Shown here one piece after another: positions 1 to 6,052 of a stretch of DNA of 6,052 nucleotides. This stretch comes from an uncultured Bacteroidales bacterium (GTDB lineage: Bacteria; Bacteroidota; Bacteroidia; Bacteroidales; UBA932), in NCBI GenBank assembly GCA_934667175.1, contig CAKULN010000091.1, positions 1 to 6,052 of the forward strand. The letters are read 5' to 3'. Both the position numbers and the translations under genes were made by a program. The notes under the pieces are model-generated. The model was not told the origin of the DNA. It saw only the letters and a list, made by a program, of their open reading frames with translations, and did not search any database. Within the stretch, counting starts at the first letter, position 1; the number at the start of each line of letters is the position of its first letter.

Positions 1-1
1 C

Positions 2-370
2 ATCCGCAGTGGCAACCCGGAAAGCTTCATGACCCGCCTGGACGCCCTCTTCGCCAGGACGAACTACCAGATCCAGGGCGAGAGCGAGAAGGACTTTCAG
101 TATGCGATGTACATCATCATCGAGCTGATGGGGGAATATGTGGAGACGGAGCGCACGACCTCCAACGGCCGGATCGACATCCTGATCAAGACCAGCGACT
201 ACGTCTACGTCATCGAGATCAAGACCGACTCCACCCTTGACGAGGCCCTGGCCCAGATCGAGGAGAGGGGCTACGCGCGCCCGTTCGCCGACGACCACAG
301 GAGGATATTCAAAATCGGCGTCAACTTCTCAACCGCCAACCGCCGCATCGACGGCTGGAAAGTTGTTTAG
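2..370 (+). CDS. C-terminal part of an AAA-ATPase-like protein with a PD-(D/E)XK (PDDEXK_9/DUF1703) nuclease domain, 5' truncated by the window edge
   Basis: The frame is open to the left edge, so the first in-frame ATG (29) is probably internal. About 122 residues are visible, ending at TAG 368-370. Seen directly: a fold-like pattern of helix (EKDFQYAMYIIIELMG), then GRID with Asp at 176-178, a short strand, and VIEIK with Glu at 215-217 and Lys at 221-223. This is the D...ExK metal-binding core of PD-(D/E)XK nucleases. It is followed by a helix with conserved-looking Gln and Tyr (LAQIEERGYARPF) and the closing strand FKIGVNFS. This order matches the PDDEXK_9 domain, which in complete proteins follows an AAA-ATPase-like domain; that part would lie left of the window. 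Such proteins are often multicopy in Bacteroidota and their biological role is not settled. All core catalytic residues are present, so the domain looks intact. The codons are richer in third-position G/C than those of the two genes to the right. The gene converges on the SusCD operon and has no evident functional link to it. Confidence 0.88.
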   Translation: MRSGNPESFMTRLDALFARTNYQIQGESEKDFQYAMYIIIELMGEYVETERTTSNGRIDILIKTSDYVYVIEIKTDSTLDEALAQIEERGYARPFADDHRRIFKIGVNFSTANRRIDGWKVV

Positions 371-391
371 GAGGATTAGCTGGCAGGCTCT

Positions 392-442
392 CTTCGACAA
401 GCCCACTTCGACAGGCTCAGTGACCGCCGGCTCAGTGACAGG
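392..442. repeat. REP-like intergenic repeat cluster with nested direct repeats
   Basis: Seen directly: CTTCGACAAGC at 392-402 is repeated with one change as CTTCGACAGGC at 406-416, and GGCTCAGTGAC at 414-424 is repeated exactly at 429-439. The central copy, CTTCGACAGGCTCAGTGAC (406-424), looks like one full unit flanked by a left half-unit and a right half-unit. The stretch 404-422 begins CACT and ends AGTG, giving the imperfect palindrome typical of REP-like elements. From general knowledge, sequences of the form TTCGACAAGCTCAG...GAC are common dispersed intergenic repeats in many bacterial genomes, and their minus-strand translation gives VTEPVEV-like spurious peptides. The cluster starts 21 bases after the upstream stop codon, a usual position for REP elements. 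Its function is unknown; the dispersed nature is inferred and not shown by this window alone. Confidence 0.65.
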
Positions 443-452
443 GAACAAGAAA

Positions 453-508
453 GGGAAACCTCTATGGCAAATTTTGGTAACGTGCAAAATTTGCCATAGA
501 GGTTTCCC
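453..508. repeat. Perfect 24-bp inverted repeat with an 8-base loop
   Basis: The left arm 453-476 (starting GGGAAACCTCTATGG) is the exact reverse complement of the right arm 485-508. The loop 477-484 reads GTAACGTG. All 24 pairs are Watson-Crick. On the plus strand the stem is followed by CTTCACC, which is not a U-tract. On the minus strand it is followed by TTTCTTGTT, which is moderately T-rich, so a minus-strand terminator role is possible but weak. The stem is longer and more perfect than an ordinary terminator needs, which fits a dispersed palindromic element better. No target-site duplication or transposase is visible. Confidence 0.85.
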
Positions 509-624
509 CTTCACCACATTGGCGATGGCACCTACCCTTCCAGAATATTGTTCTGCTTCTCCGCCAACTGGACTGCCGCTATTGTCACAAAGCAAACCAA
601 ACTGACTTAGAACACAACACCAGA

Positions 625-663
625 ATAATGCAACTGACATCCCTCTTGTGTCGGTTGCATTAT
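625..663 (+). repeat. 16-bp hairpin, more stable as plus-strand RNA
   Basis: Arms 625-640 and 648-663 enclose a 7-base loop (641-647). The outer ten pairs are perfect (ATAATGCAAC with GTTGCATTAT). These are followed by a T-G pair at 635/653, four more perfect pairs (GACA with TGTC) and a terminal T-G pair at 640/648. In plus-strand RNA both T-G positions become U-G wobble pairs; in minus-strand RNA they become A-C mismatches. This suggests that any RNA function is on the plus strand. The sequence just downstream (ATCTTCGTC) is only weakly U-rich, so a terminator for the left-edge gene, 255 bases upstream, is possible but not well supported. Confidence 0.6.
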
Positions 664-722
664 ATCTTCGTCAATATGCACTTCTTCGGATGCTTACAGT
701 AAGGAGGTCTCCGAATATCAGC

Positions 723-768
723 AAATAGAAACACCCTCCTCCCATCCATAGCATGGTGGAGGAGGGTG
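723..768 (-). terminator. Probable rho-independent terminator of the SusCD operon
   Basis: In the direction of the minus-strand transcript, an 11-bp GC-rich perfect stem forms between 758-768 and 732-742 (CACCCTCCTCC with GGAGGAGGGTG). An inner 4-bp stem (746-749 with 753-756) extends it across a small internal loop. The stem is followed immediately on the minus strand by TTTCTATTT (731 down to 723), with seven T in nine bases. It begins 59 bases past the susD-like stop codon. A GC-rich hairpin followed by a T-tract, placed just past the last gene of an operon, fits an intrinsic terminator. The plus-strand side (CGTCAATATTATT) is less T-rich, so strong termination in the other direction is less likely. 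Confidence 0.75.
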
Positions 769-788
769 CGTCAATATTATTCATTCAG

Positions 789-824
789 ATGGAGTCAGCC
801 TCCATGGAAGGTGTCGTGACGACA
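789..824. repeat. Two small palindromes just past the susD-like stop
   Basis: ATGGAG at 789-794 pairs with CTCCAT at 800-805 around a 5-base loop. TGTCG at 812-816 pairs with CGACA at 820-824 around a 3-base loop, forming the odd palindrome TGTCGTGACGACA. Both lie between the susD-like stop codon (828-830) and the probable terminator. They may help shape the mRNA 3' end, but stems this short can arise by chance. Confidence 0.35.
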
Positions 825-827
825 GAC

Positions 828-2462
828 CTATTTGTTGAAATTTGGCTGTGTTTTCGGATTGTCTTCAAGCTCTCGCTCCGGAAGTTCGCATGTCATATCC
901 TGCCACTTGTAGACGTTCTTTGAAACGTGGGTCTTGGATGAGGTCCTGTCAACATCCACTCCCCATCGCTTGTTGTTGAAAAACTCACGTCCACCTTCGC
1001 ACCACATCTCAATGCTCCACTGTAGCCTGATCATTTCTGAGACAGACATTGACGACGGCGCATAGTTGTCAACAGTCAGGGCAGCGACACCATCCTTTGT
1101 CCTGGCCTCAAGGAGGGTGTTCAAGGTTATCTTCGCGCCGCTCTCGTTGCCTTCACCGAGCTGAGCCTCGGCCAGCATAAGGTAAACTTCGGAAAGACGG
1201 AATTTGCAATATTCCTGGTCATCTGTCTTTTTGTTGTCAGAGTGGCTTCCGTCAGCGTTGAGACCAACTGTGGCAGCGAATTTAAGACCGCAATAGTCGG
1301 GAATATACCAAGTACTCTTATCTCCTTGGTAGTCTCCTATCTCGCCGGTGTAGAAAGAATCCTTTCTAAAATCGTTCGCATTGATCTTGTCATAGAGACG
1401 GTCGTCGATTCTTGCGAACACCTTTGAAGAAGCATAACTCCCAAATGGATTTGCAAGACTTGAGAGAGTAGTGCTGACGTAAGAACTTGAACGGGTATAT
1501 CCAAGGATGCATTCCGGGTTTACCGCAAGGTAATTGAATGCGTTTGTCTCAGGAAGGAACTCGACATTCGCTCCAGTCATATCCTTGCCAGTGTTATGCC
1601 CGCCATAGTTTGCTTCTTTGATGAATCCGTATGCCCCACTGCCAATGATGGCCTCGCAGGCCTTCTGGCAAGTGGCATAGTCGCCATATTCAAGAGCGGC
1701 TCTGGCAAGGAGGAAGTTAGCTACTCCAAGATCGAAATCATCGAGTTTCTCTTTAGTGTAGCCAATGTTTGCTGCTGTGAGCAGTGAGATGGCCTCCTGA
1801 ATGTCACTGATGATGAAATCGTAGGTTTCCTTTGCTGAAGATCGTGCGACAGGATCCTGCATAGGATCGTATACTTTGTAGAGGCTCATTCCAAGCTTGT
1901 CCTTCCCGCCATTGGTGTATGCATCCTGGAAATTCTCCATCAAACACAGGTATGAATATGCACGCACAAGAAGGGCGCGGGCGCGGCCATCCTTGAATAA
2001 ATCACTTACTTTAGTGGCATCTTCCGTGAAATAGCCCAGTACGACATTCGCCTGATTGATCGAATATGCATAACCGAACCAGAAAGGAGAAGTGTTAACC
2101 TTGCTTGTGAAAGTGAAAGTGAAATTATATTCGCTCTTCCCGGCAAGATCGTTGGCATCCGAGTTGTAACCAAAGACAACGTCGTTGCCCTTGATGTTAC
2201 GAACCCAGTCTAGACCTTGATAGCTGTAATAACGGGGATCTGATCCTCCGACTCCGTTGATCCCGTAGTAGTTCATATAACGGACAAGAGGAGTCGCGAG
2301 AGCTGACATAATCATAGTTTTTGTCTCTTCGCTACCATTCATAATCATGTCTTGAATCTGCTCGTCCGTGATGTTGTTGGGAGGGGTCACCTCCAGTCTG
2401 GAAGCGCAGGATGACATTACCAGGGCAATCGAGGCTATGCTTAACAATATTGATTTTTTCAT
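828..2462 (-). CDS. SusD/RagB family nutrient-binding outer-membrane lipoprotein
   Basis: The 544-residue product is of normal length for a SusD-family surface lipoprotein, which caps a SusC transporter and helps capture its ligand, often a glycan. Seen directly: a lipoprotein signal peptide with positively charged start (MKKS), hydrophobic stretch and lipobox VMSSC, making Cys19 the likely lipidated residue. PFWFGYAYSINQANVVLGYF (126-145) and ARALLVRAYSYLCLMENF (161-178) match the family's N-terminal helical signatures. TPR-like helices follow at about 214-228 and 248-273. The C-terminal RagB/SusD domain shows FRLSEVYLMLAEAQLGEG (421-438), LNTLLEAR (447-454) and EMWCEGGREFFNNKRWG (485-501). 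The tail, LPERELEDNP...NFNK, is the family's usual ending. The ATG is fixed by an in-frame TAA only 12 bases upstream (2475-2477). The upstream sequence is A/T-rich without a Shine-Dalgarno motif, as is usual in Bacteroidota. The gene begins 21 bp after the susC-like stop, so the two are cotranscribed. The ligand cannot be inferred from sequence alone. Confidence 0.96.
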   Translation of the reverse strand: MKKSILLSIASIALVMSSCASRLEVTPPNNITDEQIQDMIMNGSEETKTMIMSALATPLVRYMNYYGINGVGGSDPRYYSYQGLDWVRNIKGNDVVFGYNSDANDLAGKSEYNFTFTFTSKVNTSPFWFGYAYSINQANVVLGYFTEDATKVSDLFKDGRARALLVRAYSYLCLMENFQDAYTNGGKDKLGMSLYKVYDPMQDPVARSSAKETYDFIISDIQEAISLLTAANIGYTKEKLDDFDLGVANFLLARAALEYGDYATCQKACEAIIGSGAYGFIKEANYGGHNTGKDMTGANVEFLPETNAFNYLAVNPECILGYTRSSSYVSTTLSSLANPFGSYASSKVFARIDDRLYDKINANDFRKDSFYTGEIGDYQGDKSTWYIPDYCGLKFAATVGLNADGSHSDNKKTDDQEYCKFRLSEVYLMLAEAQLGEGNESGAKITLNTLLEARTKDGVAALTVDNYAPSSMSVSEMIRLQWSIEMWCEGGREFFNNKRWGVDVDRTSSKTHVSKNVYKWQDMTCELPERELEDNPKTQPNFNK

Positions 2463-2483
2463 ATTACTGTATTCTTAATAAGT

Positions 2484-5400
2484 TTAGAAACTGATGTCAA
2501 CACCGAAGCTGTACACGGCAAGGTAAGGATAGGCTGCGGCGCCGACTTCCATACCACCTACGAGAGACCAACGAGGATCCACACCTGAGTGGCTGTAAAG
2601 AAGAACTGGGTTGTCAGCGGAAGCGAACACTCTGAGACTGCTAATCTTAGCCTTGCTTGTGATCTTGGTAGGAAGAGTGTAACCTAAAGTGATATTCTTG
2701 ATTGAAAGGTAACTTGCAGAGAAGAGAGCCATATCCGTGTAGGCCCATGAGCCGATGGTTGCGCCGTCACGGTATGATTGGCTGTAAACCTGCATAGGGA
2801 AATAGGCCTCTTTGTTGCTTTCAGACCAAGTGTTGTTGAATAACTCTGAACTGATTGAACCGCCGATGTTGCCAGAACCACGATACTGACCGTTACCATA
2901 TTCGACACTGTAGAATTTACCGCCGAGTTGGTAAGAGAACATAGCGGTAAGGTCGAAGTTCTTGTAGCGTACGTTAGCCGTGAAACCTCCTATCCACTCA
3001 GGAATCGCGTCGCCCATCTCGTATTTGTTGGCAAGGGCGGTCTTTGTGGTAAGAATGTCATCGCCTTCTTTCACACCTGTTCCGAAAGTGCCGGCCTCAG
3101 CCTCGGCTGCAGTTACCTTGTGATAGAAGAGTGGATAGCCGTTGTAGTTGCTGGAAGCATCATAACCTGAGAACCTGTTGTAGTTGTCATCGTAGTAAAC
3201 CTTGCCTGAGTTACCGGCAACTCCGCCGTACCTATAGAGGTACATGTTGTAGTAATCTTTCCCGACTCCTCTGTAATACTCGCTACCGCTAGATGCACCT
3301 CCTCCAGAAAGTGACCAACTGTCGGCCGAGGCCGTGAATGGATCTGTCGCACCTTTAGGCAGGGAGGTCAAAACTGTGTTATAATGAGTTCCGTTGGTTG
3401 AAAGGATTACGTCCCAATCCTTCGTTTTGACGGGCTGATATGAGAGTTCTAATTCGAAACCACGGTTGCGAATCCCCGCCGTATTCAATGTAAGAGTTGC
3501 TTGACCTGTAGCAAGATACGATACATTCTTATCCCAAAGAGCATTCACCGTCTGTCTGTTGTACCAGTCGAAGGATCCGCTGACCTTGCCTCCGAAGAGT
3601 GTGAAGTCTAAGCCCGCGTCAGTCGTGTGGACATTCTCCCACGTCAGATAAGGATTCTGCCAAGAACCTCTGCTGAGAGATGTTGAGCCTGGATATATGG
3701 TGCTGCCACTAATTTGCCAGTTGGATCCGCCGTATCCCCATGTGGTATAGCCTGAATAGTAACCGATACCGTTTTGGTTACCGATCACACCGTAACTGGC
3801 GCGGAGTTTAAGGTTGTCCAACCAAGTCTTGGAAAACTCCATGAATGGCTCGGAAGAGATTCGCCAACCACCACCGACTGACCAGAATGTTCCCCAACGA
3901 TCCTCAGCATGTTTGAACTTGGAGGATCCGTCACGGCGGATTGAAGCGGAAACGTAGTATTTGTCATCAAAAATGTAGTTCGCTCTAAGGAAATAACTTT
4001 CCATCCTGAGTTTGTTAAGTGAGCCTCCGTTGGCGGAGCCAAATGAACCGTAAGTCTGTGTGCCGAGGAAGTTGGCATAGCCAGTGAAATCATCGATGAG
4101 AGAGTGTGCGGAAGCGTAACGAGTCTCATCTTGATCATACTGATAATATTCATGACCGGCGATGGCGTCAACATGGTGCTTGCCGAAGTCTTGGTTGTAG
4201 TTAAGCAACTGCTGCGTTGTCATCGTCTTGAATACATTCTTCACACGTGAGATGGCCGATCCTCCAAGTCCTGAGACAAAAGCCGCTGACTCGGCGTTGA
4301 AGAATCTCTCGCGTACACCGAATGTGGTGTTGTATGAGAGATTGGTCTCAAAAGTGAAGTATTTGAGGAACTTAACTCTGGCGTAGCCGTGTAGGTTAAG
4401 ATCATCATATCCCTGATCATCGTAGGACTGCTCGGCGAATCCAGGAAGGTTGGTGGTTGACAGACCGGTTGTAGCGCCGAATGGAGAGTAACTATTGGCG
4501 GTGTTAGCCTTGTTAGGAGAAGTCATGGCGACAAGCCTGTTGCCATTGGCGTCCTTCATAAAACTTCCGTCCTCGGTTCTTGCGTAAACTTGCTTGAGAG
4601 GCAATGTCTCGTTGATCCAGTAAAAGATGTTCTGTGTGGCGGCACCTGGGTTACGACCATAACGGGTAGCCTGGCTGCGGGTGTGTCTATTGGTGTAGCC
4701 GAACTTTGTTCCTACTTTAAGGAAGTCTGTAATCTCAGCGTTGACATTTGCCCTTGCGGTGTAACGCTTGAAGCTAGATTGCTTTACGTATGAAGGGTCA
4801 GAAAGGGCGCCGAGAGAAATATGGTAGTCAACCTTGTCTGTTCCACCGGAAGCGGTCACATTGTACTCTTGACGGAATCTTGTGGAATAGAGTTCATCGT
4901 AAGCGGTTCCTCCGTCATAGAGAAGTTCGGCGTTGGAATTGAGTTTGCCGTCTGTCCCGACAAGATATTCACCTGACATTGTTCCAGATGCGTTCTGACC
5001 AGAACCAGTTGGGGTGATGTTCATTCCAGGAACTTTGTAAGCCATCCAGTTCCCGAGTGAGTTACGTCCGAAGCTGGTTGTTGAGCCGGTGTAGTCGAAC
5101 AAGTGGGCGGAAGCGAACTCCCTTGCTTGAGAGTCATTACCTTTCATCGAGCCTGTGGATAGTTCATTGTAGATGGACTGCCAGACATATTCATAGTAGT
5201 CTCCCGGGTTGCTCATGCCGATTCTGTCGATAGTGGCGTTGCCGCCCAGAGCATTGATGCCCCAACGTCCGGAAAAGGTCACCTTGGTCTTGCCTTTGTT
5301 ACCGGATTTTGTTGTGATGAGTATAACTCCGTTGGCACCACGAGACCCGTACATGGCAGTTGATGCGGCGTCCTTTAAGACAGTCACACTTGCGATATCA

Positions 5401-5999
5401 TTGCTGTTGAGCGATGACAGAGGATTGATTCCATCTGTGGCAGGTGTGCCGTCAATGATGATGAGTGCGTTGGCATTGTTGGCACTCTTGGAACCGATGC
5501 CACGGATACGGATACCCATATCTAGACCAGGCTGACCGTCAAGAGCGGTTGTTTGGAGACCGGCGACCTGTCCTTCGAGAGTTCTTGTAATGGATCCTTG
5601 GGCCTGAACAGCTATGCTGTTTCCGTCCACTTGGGTTATTGAACCGGTGAGGTCTTTCTTCTTTGCGGTACCATAAGCCACATAGACAACTTCTTCAAGG
5701 AATTCGGTGTCCTCGGTGAGAACCACATTGATTACCTTACGTGAACCAACTTGAATTTCCTGTGAGGCAAAACCTACGGAAGAGAAGATAAGAACAGCAC
5801 CAGATTTTACGGATGGGAGAGTATAAGTGCCATCCAGTTCTGTCATTGTTCCGGTGGTCGTGCCCTTGACAAGGACATTCACACCGACCAGAGGTTCTCC
5901 AGTCTTGTCCGTGACCTTTCCGGAGACGGAGGACTGGGCGAATGCCTGTGTTCCGACTGTCAGAAGCACAAGCAGGATCGTAATTAATCGTTTACCCAT
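2484..5999 (-). CDS. SusC/RagA family TonB-linked outer-membrane transporter
   Basis: The 1171-residue product is a TonB-dependent outer-membrane barrel that imports ligands handed over by its SusD partner, powered by TonB-ExbBD. Seen directly: a signal peptide with probable cleavage after AFA (residue 21); a carboxypeptidase-regulatory-like beta-sandwich at about 24-97 (VSGKVTDKTGEPLVGVNVLV, then GTYTLPSV); a TonB-box-like segment EEVVYVAYGTAKKKDLTGS (102-120); and a plug domain to about 235 with IRIRGIGS (163-170), ALIIIDGTPA and VLKDAASTAMYGSRGANGVI (207-226). The barrel carries family landmarks: SGGTDKVDYHISLGA (384-398), SIRRDGSSKF (686-695), LRASYGVIGNQNG (732-744) and NPYLTWENVHTTDAGLDF (782-799). 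It ends in FGVDISF, with the terminal aromatic typical of outer-membrane barrels. No N-terminal STN signalling domain is present, so it is unlikely to signal to an anti-sigma factor. The length is at the upper side of the family. ATG 5999-5997 is the first start after an in-frame TAG at 6035-6033. No frameshift or truncation is seen. The substrate is unknown. Confidence 0.97.
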   Translation of the reverse strand: MGKRLITILLVLLTVGTQAFAQSSVSGKVTDKTGEPLVGVNVLVKGTTTGTMTELDGTYTLPSVKSGAVLIFSSVGFASQEIQVGSRKVINVVLTEDTEFLEEVVYVAYGTAKKKDLTGSITQVDGNSIAVQAQGSITRTLEGQVAGLQTTALDGQPGLDMGIRIRGIGSKSANNANALIIIDGTPATDGINPLSSLNSNDIASVTVLKDAASTAMYGSRGANGVILITTKSGNKGKTKVTFSGRWGINALGGNATIDRIGMSNPGDYYEYVWQSIYNELSTGSMKGNDSQAREFASAHLFDYTGSTTSFGRNSLGNWMAYKVPGMNITPTGSGQNASGTMSGEYLVGTDGKLNSNAELLYDGGTAYDELYSTRFRQEYNVTASGGTDKVDYHISLGALSDPSYVKQSSFKRYTARANVNAEITDFLKVGTKFGYTNRHTRSQATRYGRNPGAATQNIFYWINETLPLKQVYARTEDGSFMKDANGNRLVAMTSPNKANTANSYSPFGATTGLSTTNLPGFAEQSYDDQGYDDLNLHGYARVKFLKYFTFETNLSYNTTFGVRERFFNAESAAFVSGLGGSAISRVKNVFKTMTTQQLLNYNQDFGKHHVDAIAGHEYYQYDQDETRYASAHSLIDDFTGYANFLGTQTYGSFGSANGGSLNKLRMESYFLRANYIFDDKYYVSASIRRDGSSKFKHAEDRWGTFWSVGGGWRISSEPFMEFSKTWLDNLKLRASYGVIGNQNGIGYYSGYTTWGYGGSNWQISGSTIYPGSTSLSRGSWQNPYLTWENVHTTDAGLDFTLFGGKVSGSFDWYNRQTVNALWDKNVSYLATGQATLTLNTAGIRNRGFELELSYQPVKTKDWDVILSTNGTHYNTVLTSLPKGATDPFTASADSWSLSGGGASSGSEYYRGVGKDYYNMYLYRYGGVAGNSGKVYYDDNYNRFSGYDASSNYNGYPLFYHKVTAAEAEAGTFGTGVKEGDDILTTKTALANKYEMGDAIPEWIGGFTANVRYKNFDLTAMFSYQLGGKFYSVEYGNGQYRGSGNIGGSISSELFNNTWSESNKEAYFPMQVYSQSYRDGATIGSWAYTDMALFSASYLSIKNITLGYTLPTKITSKAKISSLRVFASADNPVLLYSHSGVDPRWSLVGGMEVGAAAYPYLAVYSFGVDISF

Positions 6000-6052
6000 A
6001 AACTGTTTTTTAATAATGGTGTTATGATTTTGCTAATCGTCCAGTTTAGGAA
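6000..6052 (-). promoter_or_regulatory. A/T-rich 5' leader of the SusCD operon, promoter not seen
   Basis: These 53 bases precede the susC-like ATG. They are A/T-rich, with a run of six A on the minus strand (TTAAAAAACAG) just before the start, and no Shine-Dalgarno motif. I looked for the Bacteroidota -7 element (TAnnTTTG) and its -33 partner (TTTG) on the minus strand and found neither. The promoter therefore probably lies beyond the right edge. No inverted repeat suggesting a recombinase-controlled switch is visible in this short piece. Confidence 0.3.

Larger units (their letters stand above)
371..827. other. Gene-free, structure-rich spacer between convergent genes
   Basis: These 457 bases separate the stop codons of two convergent genes. 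I found no reading frame with a credible start, length and protein-like composition on either strand. Longer open frames here (for example minus 329-640) run through inverted and REP-like repeats and give low-complexity, repeat-derived peptides. The region contains, from left to right, a REP-like cluster, a 24-bp perfect inverted repeat, a 16-bp hairpin, a terminator hairpin and two small palindromes, each listed separately. The stretch 509-624 shows no feature I can support. Confidence 0.7.

Noticed and set aside
237..605. A 122-codon plus-strand open frame overlapping the left-edge gene
   Set aside because: Its first third is an out-of-frame shadow of the PD-(D/E)XK domain with Arg/Thr/Ser/Pro-rich composition, and the rest is repeat-derived.
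509..610. Possible eroded RelE/HigB-type toxin remnant: one plus-strand frame reads HIGDGTYPSRILFCFSAN and ends KQTKLT before a stop, faintly like the RILFCF...KKTQKTP end of such toxins
   Set aside because: The resemblance is short and needs an internal deletion and several substitutions. There is no start codon or antitoxin partner nearby. A profile search of all frames would decide, but I cannot support it by eye.
329..640. A 103-codon minus-strand open frame across the spacer
   Set aside because: It runs through the REP-like cluster and the perfect palindrome and its peptide contains VTEPAVTEPVEV, a typical translation of such repeats. It also overlaps the end of the well-supported nuclease-domain gene on the other strand.
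701..707. AAGGAGG, a perfect Shine-Dalgarno-like sequence on the plus strand
   Set aside because: No start codon follows at a usable distance and no open frame begins there; Bacteroidota rarely depend on strong Shine-Dalgarno sites.
2684..5535. Several 60-130-codon open frames on both strands inside the SusC-like gene
   Set aside because: All overlap the intact 1171-codon SusC-like frame, have biased or low-complexity composition and show no recognisable domain.
6000..6052. Phase-variable promoter or invertible switch upstream of the SusC-like gene
   Set aside because: Some SusC genes are controlled this way, but no inverted repeat or promoter element is visible in the 53 bases present, so there is nothing to support it.

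Overview
The window looks like chromosomal DNA of a Bacteroidales-type Bacteroidota bacterium, probably a gut or host-associated lineage of moderate GC. Three things point there: a tandem SusC/SusD outer-membrane nutrient-uptake pair, start codons preceded by A/T-rich sequence with no Shine-Dalgarno motif, and the C-terminal end of an AAA-ATPase-like/PD-(D/E)XK protein of a type common in Bacteroidota. The species cannot be fixed from the sequence.

Layout. Positions 2-370 (+) hold the 3' end of a gene running in from the left edge, encoding a PDDEXK_9 (DUF1703-type) nuclease-like domain. Positions 371-827 hold no convincing gene but are dense in structure: a REP-like GC-rich repeat cluster (392-442), a perfect 24-bp inverted repeat (453-508), a 16-bp hairpin (625-663), a probable rho-independent terminator for the minus strand (723-768), and two small palindromes. 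Positions 828-2462 (-) encode a SusD/RagB-family surface lipoprotein, and 2484-5999 (-) encode its SusC/RagA-family TonB-dependent transporter. The last 53 bases are the start of the susC-like 5' leader.

How it works together. The susC-like and susD-like genes are 21 bp apart and almost certainly cotranscribed leftward. By family knowledge, SusC forms a TonB-driven barrel in the outer membrane and SusD is the lipoprotein lid that captures the ligand, usually a glycan and sometimes a peptide or other polymer. The terminator 59 bases past the susD-like stop ends the operon, so no enzyme gene follows the pair. Any enzymes or regulators must lie upstream (beyond 6052) or elsewhere. The substrate cannot be assigned. 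The left-edge gene converges on this operon, and the structured spacer separates the two.

I see no convincing new multi-gene system. The items most worth a second look are the perfect 24-bp inverted repeat, the nested REP-like cluster and the apparently enzyme-less SusCD operon end.
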